A stretch of 64,000 bases of DNA from Dactylosporangium vinaceum (GTDB lineage: Bacteria; Actinomycetota; Actinomycetes; Mycobacteriales; Micromonosporaceae), in assembly GCF_019904175.1 (NCBI RefSeq), contig NZ_CP061913.1, positions 7,502,001 through 7,566,000 on the forward strand, given 5' to 3'. The notes beneath the pieces are model-generated. The model had not been told where the DNA came from, did not search any database, and worked only from the letters and a program-made list of their open reading frames with translations. Both the position numbers and the translations under genes were made by a program. Positions 28,517 to 37,460 of the stretch are shown in pieces; position 1 is the stretch's first letter; each line of letters starts with the position of its first letter.

Positions 28517-29677
28517 TCAGTGGTTGAGCGTCGCCGCCTCGGCGCGGGCGGCTTCGGCGTCGGTCTGCAGGCCGATGGCGGTGGCGTAGTCGGCGAAGCG
28601 GCGCAGGTGCCGGCGGAGGGCTGCGGTGCCGTGCGTGGGGTCGGCCGCGGCCCAGCGGCGGGCGGCGGCCAACGCGGTGCGCTGCGCCTGGAGGGCGTCG
28701 CTGCGGCGACCGCCGGACTGCCAGCGGGCCTTGGCGAGGGCGCCCCAGGCCCGGGTCAGGCGGCGGGGGTCGTCGACGCCGGCCAGGCGGCGGATGCCGG
28801 CCTCGGCGCCGGCGGCTCGGGCCTTCGCGATGACACGGCCGACGATGAGGGCATCGGGGAGGTAGTCCGCCGGGAGGAGGCGGCCCAGGGCCGCCAACGC
28901 GGCGACGCCGTTGAACAGTGCGCGGCGGACGGCGACGCGACGGCGCAGGACGCGCCGCTGGCGGGCGAGGCGCGCGGCGGGCGGGCGGCGGCCGGTTTCG
29001 ATGCCGTGGCGGTCGAGCACCTCGAGCACTGCGATGTACATGATCCGCCACTGCGGGTCGGCGGCGGCCGCGATGCGCAGGTGGGTCAGGTCGCCGGGCG
29101 GTCTGCGGCGCAGCGAGTCGGTGCGGCCGGTGTCGCCGAGGGCCGCGTACAGCAGGGTGGTGGCCTTCAGCTGCCAGGTGTTCCATGGCCCGTCGGCGGC
29201 CTCGATCAGCAGCTCGACGGCCTCCTCGTCGCGGCCCGCGTCGCGCAGGCGCAGGGCCTTGGCGACGGCGGGTCCGGCCGGGCGGCGAGGGAGGGCCCGG
29301 CCGAGTTCGAGGCATCTGTCGATAAGTGCCGCCGCCTGCTCGTCCCGGCCCGCGACCGGCAGGTGGACCGCGGCGTCGGCGAGGTCGTCGAGTTGATCGA
29401 GGCCCGCGCTGCCGCGGGAGAGGGCCTCGGTGGCGTACCGGCCGCAGGCGTCGGCGTCGCGGGCGGCGTCCTCGCGACGACCGCGGACGTGCAGGCAGGC
29501 GGCCCGGACGGCGAGCGCGCGGGCCAGGGCGGCGGGATGCCGATCGGCGGTCGGGGTGAGCAGCTCGACGGCGTCCTTGGCGGCGTCGATCGCCCACGCG
29601 TGCTCCCCCGCGGCGGACATGCGCAGGGCCTCGCCGAGCCGCCGCCGGGCCCGATACTCCACGTATGCGCGTGCCAC
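28517..29677 (-). CDS. Helical repeat (TPR-like) protein, unknown function
   Basis: This 386-residue, Ala/Arg-rich soluble protein is almost entirely helical. Repeated pairs such as AWAIDAAKDAVELL, GREDAARDADAC-like and GRDEEAVELLIEAA resemble tetratricopeptide repeats. There is no transmembrane segment or catalytic motif. The start GTG 29677 is the first in frame and has no obvious Shine-Dalgarno. It is divergent from the zinc-ribbon-tailed protein gene by 129 bp. It may be a scaffold or the TPR half of a signalling ATPase-like protein, but no partner is evident. Confidence 0.6.
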   Translation of the reverse strand: MARAYVEYRARRRLGEALRMSAAGEHAWAIDAAKDAVELLTPTADRHPAALARALAVRAACLHVRGRREDAARDADACGRYATEALSRGSAGLDQLDDLADAAVHLPVAGRDEQAAALIDRCLELGRALPRRPAGPAVAKALRLRDAGRDEEAVELLIEAADGPWNTWQLKATTLLYAALGDTGRTDSLRRRPPGDLTHLRIAAAADPQWRIMYIAVLEVLDRHGIETGRRPPAARLARQRRVLRRRVAVRRALFNGVAALAALGRLLPADYLPDALIVGRVIAKARAAGAEAGIRRLAGVDDPRRLTRAWGALAKARWQSGGRRSDALQAQRTALAAARRWAAADPTHGTAALRRHLRRFADYATAIGLQTDAEAARAEAATLNH

Positions 29678-29806
29678 CGATGACCACCCCCGGTGCGCTC
29701 ATCGTAGGCGGCGCGAGCAACGGCGTTCGGGTACCGGCCTGCCGAGGCCGGTCGGTCCCGGCAGGGCGACCTCGCGGCCCGTGCGGTGCCGGGAGTAGGG
29801 TCGGGC

Positions 29807-30838
29807 ATGCCATTCAGGTCGATTCATAGCCCCGAGTTCGCGGTCGACACCCAGGCCGACGTCGCGGCCCTCGTCGATATGCTCGGCCCGGCCGCCACCA
29901 ACCAGCGGCTGCGCGACGCTCTGTGCGACGTGTTCGCCTATGTCGCGGGCGTACACCTCGACTGGTTCCTCCCGCATCAGGAGCGCGTGGTCCTGGAGCT
30001 GCTCGACGGGTTCGGGGTCACGTTCGACACGCGGTGCACGCTGCTGCACGGGGCGCCGGACACCTGCGTGGAGCATCTGGCTCGGCGGGTGCGGGACCGG
30101 TGGTCGGAGGACCACCTGGAGTCCCTGGCCGCGATCGGGACGGCGCCGGCGCTCGCCGCGGTCGCCGACCTCGTGCGTGGGCACGACGGCAAGCACGACC
30201 TGGAGGACGCCGGATTCTGGGTGCCGCCGGACGGCCCGGCGCAGCAACGGTTCTCCTCGCACCTGCTGGCCGTCGAGCGGCGGCCGGTCGCCGACCTGGC
30301 GGAGCTGCTCGCGGCGGACCACCCGGTCGGCCTCCCGCTGGACCGGGTCCTCCGCGAGCCTGCGGGCACCGCTGTCGAGTGGCATTTCCTGTCCCTGCGC
30401 GCCGCCGCACTGCCCGGCGTCCCCGAGTGGCCGGCCGAGCGCATACACCTGCTCGGGGCCGGCGGGTGGGAGGTCGCGGGCTCCGTCGGCGAGGACGGCC
30501 GCTGGTACGACGTCATCAGCGAGCACCGTGCACCCGCCGAAGAGCCCTGGAACGGCAACGACGACCCGGACAGCTGGGGCGCCGTCGTGCTGCGGCCTTA
30601 CGACGACACGCTGGTGTACTGCAACAGTCACATCCACTCGACGCCTGACGTCTTCGGCACGGTGGGCGGCCCGCCGATCGGCGTGTACTCGAACCCGTCA
30701 TGCCGATCCTGCGGCCGGCTGATGTTCCACGTCGCGACCCTGACCAACCAGATCCGCGAGTACGCCGACGGCTTCTGCAGCCTCTACATCTGCGAGGACT
30801 GTCACGTGACGGCCTGCACGGCCCCGAACTGGAACTGA
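29807..30838 (+). CDS. Uncharacterised protein with C-terminal zinc-ribbon-like motif
   Basis: I do not recognise a family. This 343-residue soluble protein has a helical N-terminal half, and a C-terminal part with WHFLSLRAAALP and GVYSNPSC. Two cysteine pairs follow (CRSC and CEDC, with a further C four residues on) separated by about 25 residues, a likely zinc-binding knuckle. The start ATG 29807 lies 5 nt after TAGGGT, in leaderless style. It stands alone between the TPR-like gene and selO. The cysteine pattern suggests a structural zinc and contact with nucleic acid or protein. Confidence 0.65.
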   Translation: MPFRSIHSPEFAVDTQADVAALVDMLGPAATNQRLRDALCDVFAYVAGVHLDWFLPHQERVVLELLDGFGVTFDTRCTLLHGAPDTCVEHLARRVRDRWSEDHLESLAAIGTAPALAAVADLVRGHDGKHDLEDAGFWVPPDGPAQQRFSSHLLAVERRPVADLAELLAADHPVGLPLDRVLREPAGTAVEWHFLSLRAAALPGVPEWPAERIHLLGAGGWEVAGSVGEDGRWYDVISEHRAPAEEPWNGNDDPDSWGAVVLRPYDDTLVYCNSHIHSTPDVFGTVGGPPIGVYSNPSCRSCGRLMFHVATLTNQIREYADGFCSLYICEDCHVTACTAPNWN

Positions 30839-30946
30839 CGTCCTGCGGGTCCCGGCCCGCGTCGGCGCCCGGCACGGTCCGCGCGCCGACCTGCGCAACG
30901 CGGTGGTCGGGGCCGGACCGCGACTCGACCGGAAGAAACCGGTCCT

Positions 30947-30976
30947 TTGTTGCGCGGCGGCAAGCGTGCCTACGCT
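30947..30976 (+). promoter_or_regulatory. Leaderless-type promoter of selO
   Basis: TTGTTG (30947-30952) and TACGCT (30971-30976) are separated by 18 bp. The GTG start codon follows only 6 nt after the -10 hexamer, so transcription would begin at or next to the start codon. Confidence 0.55.
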
Positions 30977-30982
30977 GCAGGG

Positions 30983-32449
30983 GTGAGTATCGCATCGCAG
31001 ATCGTGCCGGACCGGGACATCCGCCTCGACAACCGCTTCGCCAGTGAGCTTCCCGAGCTCGGGGTGGCGTGGAAGGCGCAGGAGCCCGTCGAGGCCCGGC
31101 TGCTCGTGCTCGACGAGGACGTCGCCGCCGAGGTCGGGCTCGACCCGGCCTGGCTGCGCACCGGCGACGGGGTGCGGCTGCTGCTCGGTGTGGACGTGCC
31201 CGCCGGTGCCACCCCGGTCGCCCAGGCGTACTCCGGCCACCAGTTCGGCCGCTATTCGCCGCGGCTCGGCGACGGCCGCGCGCTGCTGCTCGGCGAGCTC
31301 ACCGGCACTGACGGCCGGCTCCTCGACCTGCACCTGAAAGGGTCCGGGCGCACGCCGTTCGCACGCGGCGGTGACGGGCTCGCAGCCGTCGGGCCGATGC
31401 TGCGCGAGTACGTCGTCAGCCGCGCCATGGCGGCCCTGGGCATCCCCACGACCAGGGCCCTCGCCGTGGTCGCGACCGGCCGGGCCGTGCGGCGCGAGAC
31501 GCTCCTGCCCGGTGCGGTACTCGCCCGTGTGGCCGCCAGCCACCTGCGGGTCGGCAGCTTCCAGTACGCCCGCTCGATCGACGACACCGAACTGCTGCGA
31601 CGGCTCGCCGACCATGCCATCGCCCGGCACCACCCCACCGCGGCCGGGGAGTCCGAGCCGTATGCGGCGCTGCTGCGCGGCGTCGTCGAGGCGCAGGCGT
31701 CACTCATCGCCAAATGGATGCTCGTCGGATTCGTGCACGGCGTCATGAACACCGACAACATGACCATCTCCGGCGAGACGATCGACTACGGTCCGTGCGC
31801 GTTCCTCGACGTCTACGACCCGGCGACCGTCTACAGCTCGATCGACGAGGGCGGGCGGTACGCGTTCGGCAACCAGCCGATCGTCGCACAGTGGAACCTG
31901 GCCCGGCTCGCCGAGGCGATGCTGCCGCTGCTGCACGAGGACGAACAGCAGGCGGTGACCGTCGCGCAGGACCTCCTCGACGGGTTCCGGGTGGCGTTCG
32001 CGGCGGCCTGGTCGGCCGGTCTGCGCGCGAAGCTCGGCCGGGCCGGCGACGAGCAGGCCGACCCTCTCGGCGACGAGCTGCTCACACTCCTGCAAACCGG
32101 GCGGGTCGACCTCACCTCGGGTTTCCGCGCCCTGGCCGACGCGGCCCGGGGCGACACGGCACCGGCTCGCCGGCTGTTCAGTGGCGCCGACGGATTCGAG
32201 GCGTGGCTGACCCGGTGGCTCGCCCTCGCCCCGGACGCCGACGCGATGGACCGGATCAACCCGCTGTACATCCCCCGCAACCACCTCGTCGAGGAGGCCC
32301 TGGCCGCGGCGACCGGCGGCGACCTGGAGCCGCTGCACGAGCTCGTGGCCGCGGTGAGCGCACCCTACGAGCCGCGGCCCGGCCGGGAACGCTACGCGGC
32401 CCCGGCCCCGGAGGACTTCGGCACCTACCGCACGTTCTGCGGCACCTGA
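30983..32449 (+). CDS. selO: Protein adenylyltransferase SelO (YdiU/UPF0061 family)
   Basis: This 488-residue protein is a clear SelO pseudokinase: AYSGHQFGRYSPRLGDGRA, LKGSGRTPFARGGDG and VHGVMNTDNMTISG with the catalytic-loop-like Asp/Asn. SelO transfers AMP from ATP to Ser/Thr/Tyr of target proteins, with roles in redox homeostasis. A cysteine in DYGPCAFLD and a C-terminal FCGT (Cys third from the end) correspond to the redox pair known in E. coli SelO, so redox gating is likely. The start is GTG 30983, directly after a leaderless-type promoter. It is monocistronic. Confidence 0.95.
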   Translation: MSIASQIVPDRDIRLDNRFASELPELGVAWKAQEPVEARLLVLDEDVAAEVGLDPAWLRTGDGVRLLLGVDVPAGATPVAQAYSGHQFGRYSPRLGDGRALLLGELTGTDGRLLDLHLKGSGRTPFARGGDGLAAVGPMLREYVVSRAMAALGIPTTRALAVVATGRAVRRETLLPGAVLARVAASHLRVGSFQYARSIDDTELLRRLADHAIARHHPTAAGESEPYAALLRGVVEAQASLIAKWMLVGFVHGVMNTDNMTISGETIDYGPCAFLDVYDPATVYSSIDEGGRYAFGNQPIVAQWNLARLAEAMLPLLHEDEQQAVTVAQDLLDGFRVAFAAAWSAGLRAKLGRAGDEQADPLGDELLTLLQTGRVDLTSGFRALADAARGDTAPARRLFSGADGFEAWLTRWLALAPDADAMDRINPLYIPRNHLVEEALAAATGGDLEPLHELVAAVSAPYEPRPGRERYAAPAPEDFGTYRTFCGT

Positions 32450-32472
32450 GCCCAGCCGCTCCCGCCCGGGCA

Positions 32473-33108
32473 TCAGACAGTGCCGGCATCCTGCGCGTCG
32501 GCCCGGCCGAGCAGCACCGCGAGACCGGCGGCGGCCATCCACACCGGCACGGCGAAGGCGGCAACCCGCTCGGTGCCGCCCATGCCCAGCCCGAGGTACG
32601 TGCCGGACAGGTGCAGCCCCGCCCCGGCCAGCCCAAGCACGCCGGTCAATACTGTGAACCGGCGCATTGGAGCGGGCCAGCCACTGCGTCCGGCCAGGAG
32701 CAAGCCGACGTTGCCGGCGAAGAAGATCAGCACCGCGCCGAGCAGATGCCACTCCAGGCGCACGTCGGCCGGCACGAACCCGACAAGCACCCAGGCCCCG
32801 GATGCTGCGAGCAGCAGCGTCGGCGCGGGACGGGCCCGCCAATACCGCCGCAGCAGCAGCACCCCGGCCGTGAGCAGCAGCCCGGACACCACGAGGGCGG
32901 CGTTCATCCAGGCATGCCGGGGCGAGCACACGTACCGCCGGTCGTCACCCCAGGGCCCGCAGCTCACGTTGCCGAGGTCGCTGATGTTGTGGTGGACCCA
33001 GCTGTACGGCTGGACCCACGCCGCCTGCACCACCAGGTGCGCGGCGAGGAACACGACCGCGGCGAGTACCCAGCACACCGCCCCGAACCGAGCCGCTCCC
33101 GATCTCAT
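32473..33108 (-). CDS. DUF998 family membrane protein
   Basis: This 211-residue protein has six predicted transmembrane helices and the DUF998 signature HHNISDLGNVSCG in the first outer loop. DUF998 proteins are uncharacterised integral membrane proteins. The ATG 33108 is the natural start, with the first helix beginning at residue 8. It converges on selO with only 23 bp between stops. No partner gene is evident. Confidence 0.85.
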   Translation of the reverse strand: MRSGAARFGAVCWVLAAVVFLAAHLVVQAAWVQPYSWVHHNISDLGNVSCGPWGDDRRYVCSPRHAWMNAALVVSGLLLTAGVLLLRRYWRARPAPTLLLAASGAWVLVGFVPADVRLEWHLLGAVLIFFAGNVGLLLAGRSGWPAPMRRFTVLTGVLGLAGAGLHLSGTYLGLGMGGTERVAAFAVPVWMAAAGLAVLLGRADAQDAGTV

Positions 33109-33317
33109 GGCGGTCAGCCTGGCATCGGGGGCCGGCCGCCCACATCTACCGAACGGCAGATCCGGCCACGCATCGCCCGACGGCGTTCGATCACGTCGGA
33201 CCCGTCCTCATGTGCCGCATCAGATGCACTGATCTGCTGCGAGTCGTGCGCAGCGGCCGGACAGAGCCTCTCGGCGATTACGACTGGTCCATGGTGGGCG
33301 GTCAGACTGAGCTGACG

Positions 33318-33860
33318 CTATTCGATCGCGACCTTGAAGGACGAGACCTTCCCGTCGTTGGTGGCGAGCGTGACGTCGCCAAAGGTGATGATCGGGATCG
33401 AGGCGGTTCCTGCGCCGCGATAGAAGCCGGTCGCGCGGGTGATCCTGACGGCCAGAGCGGACAGGCTTGCGGCCACGTCGTCATCGGCCTCGACCTTCGG
33501 GCGGGCGAGACCGGCTTGGCCGTGCTCCTCCGCCCAGTCCCGAACAGTGCGCGAATCCTGGCTCATCGCCGGAAGGACCGACTCGTTGGCCCACGCCCAG
33601 AGCCAGGATGTCGCTGACGGGTTGTAGCTGCCGATGAGCTGGGCCGCAGCTGTCGCTGTCTTGTCCGGGAACGTCCACGTAATGATGCCGGTGCGCTGGT
33701 CGAGCCCCCAGTGGTCCGCCGTGCCCAGTCCCCACGACATGTGCGCCTCAGCAAGCCGGCCGATCATCTCCTCGCCTTGCAGCAGCAGCGTGGCCAGGTC
33801 TGCGGAACCGGGCGTCGACGCACTGCCGGCCGCTGCCTTGCCACGTCCGAAGATCCCCAT
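33318..33860 (-). CDS. DUF6882-like protein
   Basis: This 180-residue soluble protein from ATG 33860 contains IITWTFPDKTATAAAQLIG followed by SATSWLWAWANESV, the pattern of DUF6882-type proteins often found near SMI1/KNR4 or immunity-like genes. No catalytic motif is visible. The longer upstream frame (to 33929) lacks support. It stands alone: 209 bp of unremarkable sequence separate it from the DUF998 gene, and a 197 bp gap precedes the next membrane protein. Function is unknown. Codon bias is slightly weaker than in neighbours. Confidence 0.6.
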   Translation of the reverse strand: MGIFGRGKAAAGSASTPGSADLATLLLQGEEMIGRLAEAHMSWGLGTADHWGLDQRTGIITWTFPDKTATAAAQLIGSYNPSATSWLWAWANESVLPAMSQDSRTVRDWAEEHGQAGLARPKVEADDDVAASLSALAVRITRATGFYRGAGTASIPIITFGDVTLATNDGKVSSFKVAIE

Positions 33861-34057
33861 ACCGGGCAGTCTCACATACAGTCGCGCCTCAAGTCGGCGA
33901 TCCGACAGGCGGTGCACCACACACTCCATCTGATCTCGGCGGAGCCGGCAGGTTCCCCGGGCCGTGGGAGCGTCGATGGATCACGTCGCCGAAGAGCCGT
34001 GCGGTTCGTAAGCGGTTGGAAAGAGTCGCGCGCCGGAACCGGGCCTACGATCCGTGG

Positions 34058-34681
34058 GTGCGCCGATCGCCAACCCTGGGCAAGCTGGTCGCTGTCACCG
34101 TCGTCCCGGCGCTGCTCGCCGTCGTCGGCCTGTTCCATCCGACCGGGCTCGATCCGTCCACTGCCCACATGTGGGCGATGATGCATATCTGGCTGCTGCC
34201 GGTGTTCCCGCTGCTCACGCTGGGGCTGATCGTGCCGTTGTGGGGGCGGCCGGTGCGCGGGGCCGCCGGTGTGGCGACGGTTGTGGCCTGGCTCGGCGCG
34301 GCGGTGTTCGCGGCGCTGTACACCGGGCTCGACGCGGTTGCGGGTATCGCGGCCGGCACCGTGCAGTCCAACGCGGTCGAGGGGCAGGATGTGCGCCAGT
34401 CGATCGCCGCGCTGTTCGAGACCGCGGACGCGATGGGGCACGCCGGTGTGCAGGCGCTCGCGGTCGCCGTGGTCGCCGCGTCCGCGGTCCTTGCGGGCCG
34501 GCACGGCTGGCGGGTGCTGCCGGGCACGGCCGTCCTGCTCGTGTGCACGTACCAGTTCTACGACAGCCACATCTTCTACCCGCGCGGGGTGCTCACCATG
34601 GTCGGCTTCGCGGTCGGCTTCGCCTTGCTCAACTGGCCGGCGGTGCACCACCCGGCGGCGGCACCGGCGCCGGGTGAGTAG
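34058..34681 (+). CDS. Multi-pass membrane protein, unknown function
   Basis: This 207-residue protein has about six hydrophobic helices (VTVVPALLAVVGLF, IWLLPVFPLLTLGLIVPLW and others) with short loops and a YDSHIFYPRGVLTMVGF segment. I know no family. The start GTG 34058 is chosen because TACGAT lies 6 nt upstream and the next residues (VRRSPTLGK) form a positive-inside N-terminus. An upstream ATG at 34016 would overlap that promoter. It ends before two tandem hairpins. Confidence 0.72.
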   Translation: MRRSPTLGKLVAVTVVPALLAVVGLFHPTGLDPSTAHMWAMMHIWLLPVFPLLTLGLIVPLWGRPVRGAAGVATVVAWLGAAVFAALYTGLDAVAGIAAGTVQSNAVEGQDVRQSIAALFETADAMGHAGVQALAVAVVAASAVLAGRHGWRVLPGTAVLLVCTYQFYDSHIFYPRGVLTMVGFAVGFALLNWPAVHHPAAAPAPGE

Positions 34682-34709
34682 TCCGGGCCATCCGTAGGGC
34701 TGGCCCGGA
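34682..34709. terminator. Hairpin after the membrane protein gene
   Basis: TCCGGGCCA (34682-34690) and TGGCCCGGA (34701-34709) form a perfect 9 bp stem with a 10-nt loop, beginning at the base after the stop codon. It is probably the terminator for the plus-strand gene. Confidence 0.65.
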
Positions 34710-34715
34710 GACGAT

Positions 34716-34737
34716 GGGCCGGCCCGGGTGCCGGCCC
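34716..34737. terminator. Second hairpin of a tandem pair
   Basis: GGGCCGGC (34716-34723) and GCCGGCCC (34730-34737) form a perfect 8 bp stem with a 6-nt loop, 4 bp before the stop of the convergent beta-propeller gene. With the previous hairpin it probably gives bidirectional termination. Confidence 0.6.
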
Positions 34738-34740
34738 GGC

Positions 34741-35673
34741 TCAGATCGGGCGCCAGTCGGGGACCTCGTCCGTCGTGGCGCCCGCGGTGACCTGGACCCG
34801 CCCGGTGCCGTCGGGGTTGATCGTGTAGATGTGCCCCCAGGCCTCGTCGTCATCCAGGTCGCAGTACGCGATGCGGGTGCCGTCGGGCGACCAGGCCGGC
34901 ATGGTGTGGTGGGTGTCGCTGCCCGGTCGCGGCCTTGTCACAAGCGTCACCCGCCCGCCTCCCGATGCGGGGGTGCGGTAGATCCCGCCGCCGGTGCCGC
35001 TGCCCACGACGAAGCGGCTGAACGCGAGCTGGGAGCCGTCCGGGGACCAGTCCGGACGGGAGTCGTAGACCCCGGCGACGGGCCGGGTGACCGCCGTCGC
35101 CGACAGGGTCGCCGGGTCGAGCGTGACCAGGTTGCTGCCGCCCGCGGGCAGGTCGCTGGAGTAGGCGATCCGCGTGCCGTCCGGCGACCATACCGGCGCG
35201 TGCTCGTCGATGCCGGCGGTGACGGTCAGGTACATGAGATTGCTGCCGTCGGCGTCGATGACGCAGATGTCGCTGCCGGCGCCGGACCGGCACTCGTAGA
35301 CCAGCCGGGTGCCGTCCGGCGACCAGGCCGGGGCCGCCGCGGCGCCGCTGTAGGGCAGCACGTGCAGCCCGGAGCCGTCGGCGTCCATCACCCACAGCTC
35401 GTCCGCGCCGGCCCCGAAGCGGCGCAGCGCGATGTGCGCGCCGTCGGCGGACCAGGCCGGGTCGCGGTCCTCGATCTTCGGCGTGCCGGTGACGTTGGTG
35501 AGGCCCTTGCCGGCCGCGGTGACCGTGTAGATGTCGCCCAACACGTTCGCCGCGTCGAAGCGCTGGAACACCAGGCGGCCGTTGACACCGGGGAAGGCCG
35601 CGGCGGCGGGGGCGGCCGGGAGCACCGCCACCAGCGCGACAGCGGCCAGGCTCATCGTCAGGAGTCGCTTCAT
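34741..35673 (-). CDS. Secreted TolB-like (PD40) beta-propeller protein
   Basis: This 310-residue exported protein has a signal peptide (MKRLLTMSLAAVALVAVL, cleavage near AAA-FPG) and at least five PD40 blade motifs of the type PAWSPDGTRIAY. It is a six-bladed propeller like the C-terminal domain of TolB, without an enzyme domain. In Gram-positive bacteria such proteins are extracytoplasmic binding proteins of unknown ligand. The ATG 35673 follows TACGGT by 7 nt. The longer frame upstream would bury the signal peptide. It is preceded by a 165 bp gap. Confidence 0.85.
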   Translation of the reverse strand: MKRLLTMSLAAVALVAVLPAAPAAAAFPGVNGRLVFQRFDAANVLGDIYTVTAAGKGLTNVTGTPKIEDRDPAWSADGAHIALRRFGAGADELWVMDADGSGLHVLPYSGAAAAPAWSPDGTRLVYECRSGAGSDICVIDADGSNLMYLTVTAGIDEHAPVWSPDGTRIAYSSDLPAGGSNLVTLDPATLSATAVTRPVAGVYDSRPDWSPDGSQLAFSRFVVGSGTGGGIYRTPASGGGRVTLVTRPRPGSDTHHTMPAWSPDGTRIAYCDLDDDEAWGHIYTINPDGTGRVQVTAGATTDEVPDWRPI

Positions 35674-35838
35674 GCGCGGCACCGTAGCGCCCCCGGACCC
35701 GCCCAACAGCTGACAAGTCGGATCGGTGCCGAAACCCGACAGCAGTGCCCGGACAGCGGGTACCGCACCGATCGGGTCGGACCGGGCCCGCCGCACGCGC
35801 GTCATGGAAGCGGCGGCGGACGCGGGCGCGGGTGGGGC

Positions 35839-36402
35839 TCAGCGGTCGGCCGTGCGGTAGTGCAGGTGCAGGACGCCGTTGGCGAAGCGGCGCTCGTCGA
35901 GGAGTTCGAGGTCGGTGCGGGTGCCGGTCGGGAGGCCCGGTTTGCCGCCGCCGAGGGCCACCGGCCAGAGGAACAGGCGGCACTCGTCGACCAGGCCGGC
36001 CCGGAACGCCTGCGCCGCGAGGTCGGCCCCTCCGATGGTGAGCTCGCCGCCGGTCGCGGTCTTCAGCTCCCGCACCGCGGCGGGGTCGAAGCGGCGTTCG
36101 AGGCGGGTGCCGGCCGTCGTCACCGCGGGCAGCGTCGTGGAGTACACGACCTTGCTCGCCGCCTGCCAGACGTTCGCGAACCCGGCCATGGGCTCGGACC
36201 GCGCGGCAAGCGTGGGGTCGGTCTCCCAGGTGGCCATCCCCTCGTACATCCGCCGCCCGTAGAGCATCGTGCCCACGGGCCGCAGGAGGTCGGTGTAGAA
36301 CGCGAACAACTCGTCGTCCATCGGCAGCCAGGCGAAGACGCCCTCCGGGTCTTCGATGTAGCCGTCGAGCGACAGGTTCGTCACGTAGATGAGCTTGCCC
36401 AT
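35839..36402 (-). CDS. Dihydrofolate reductase family protein (RibD C-terminal-like)
   Basis: This 187-residue protein has the DHFR/RibD fold signatures KLIYVTNLSLDGYIEDPEG at the N-terminus, MLYGRRMYEGMATW, and GGELTIGGADLAAQAF followed by LVDECRLFLWPVALGGGKP. These match YyaP/YwjB-type reductases rather than folate-pathway DHFR. They bind NADPH and reduce unknown substrates. A GAGAGG Shine-Dalgarno precedes ATG 36402. The preceding gene upstream ends 134 bp away. Confidence 0.9.
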   Translation of the reverse strand: MGKLIYVTNLSLDGYIEDPEGVFAWLPMDDELFAFYTDLLRPVGTMLYGRRMYEGMATWETDPTLAARSEPMAGFANVWQAASKVVYSTTLPAVTTAGTRLERRFDPAAVRELKTATGGELTIGGADLAAQAFRAGLVDECRLFLWPVALGGGKPGLPTGTRTDLELLDERRFANGVLHLHYRTADR

Positions 36403-36536
36403 GCGGTACCTCTCGGTGGTCGATCGAACCGGATCAAGTATCAGGCCGCCGCAGTCCCCGGCCGGCCGGAACCGGCTGTCCTCACCTGTTCTACGAACGG
36501 CCCGCGGCGGATCGGACACCGGCGCCGCAACCCGTC

Positions 36537-37412
36537 CTACCGGGAAGCGCGGGCCAGGATCGCCTCGGCGGTGACGAGGTCCTGCCAGGCCATGCCGGAG
36601 CCCTTGAACAGGACCTGGCCCGGGCCGGCCGGCGGCGGGCGGTGCATCGGGGCCAGGCGGTCCTCCGGGACGGCGGCCAGGATGAGGTCGCCGCACTCGC
36701 GCAGGGCGGTGGCCACGTCCTCGACGATGACGGTGGCGCGGTGGCACAGGGCGGCGTCGACCTCGCGGGCGTCCGGCTCGTGGGAGCCGACGGCGATGAC
36801 GATCGCGTCGGCGCGCAGGATCGCCGAGTCGAACAGTGGTTCGCGGGCCGTTGTCGCGCACACCACGACGTCGGCGTCGGCGAGGGACGGCGGGATGCCT
36901 GTCGTGCGGTTCGCGAAGTCCACGTGGGACAGTTCGGCGACGGCGGCCAGGGCGTCGCGGTGGCCGCGGCCCTGGGGGCCGGTGCCGAAGATGACGACCC
37001 GCAGCGGGCGCGGGGGCAGATACCGGCGGACGGCGGCCACCGAGACCGCCGGTGTGCGCACGGCGGTGAGCGCGGCGCCGTCGAAGAGAGCGGCCGGCTG
37101 CAGTGTCGCGCCGTCGAAGAGGACGTAGACGGCGTTGACCGTCGGCAGGCCGCGGCCCGCGTTGGCCGGGGCCACGGTCGCCAGCTTCACGCCGACGCCG
37201 GCGGCTGACGTGGCCGGCATGAGCAGCAGCTGACCGGCCGGGACCGGCACGGGCACTCGCGGTACACCGGCCGCCGGGTCCAGGCCTTGCCGGAGGGCCC
37301 GCTCGATGGCGGCGACCGCGGCGGCGGGCGGCAGGAGGCGGCTGACGGCGGCCGCGTCGTAGTAGGGAAGGGCCGGCACGGCACGGTCCCGGCCAACCGG
37401 GCGAATCTCCAT
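36537..37412 (-). CDS. Ornithine cyclodeaminase/mu-crystallin family protein
   Basis: This 291-residue protein resembles the OCD/mu-crystallin family: substrate-binding segment GVGVKLATVAPANAGRGLPT, then a Rossmann motif VVIFGTGPQGRGHRDALAAV and VCATTAREPLFD. Family members act as ornithine cyclodeaminase, alanine dehydrogenase or ketimine reductases with NAD(P)H. It is shorter than typical (320-350 residues), mainly at the C-terminus. I chose ATG 37412; GAGAAT lies 7 nt upstream. ATG 37421 is an alternative. It is divergent from the UbiA-type gene by 48 bp. Confidence 0.87.
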   Translation of the reverse strand: MEIRPVGRDRAVPALPYYDAAAVSRLLPPAAAVAAIERALRQGLDPAAGVPRVPVPVPAGQLLLMPATSAAGVGVKLATVAPANAGRGLPTVNAVYVLFDGATLQPAALFDGAALTAVRTPAVSVAAVRRYLPPRPLRVVIFGTGPQGRGHRDALAAVAELSHVDFANRTTGIPPSLADADVVVCATTAREPLFDSAILRADAIVIAVGSHEPDAREVDAALCHRATVIVEDVATALRECGDLILAAVPEDRLAPMHRPPPAGPGQVLFKGSGMAWQDLVTAEAILARASR

Positions 37413-37460
37413 GGCCACCATTCTCAGCCCGGCCACAGCGCGCGGCGCGACGATGAGGGC

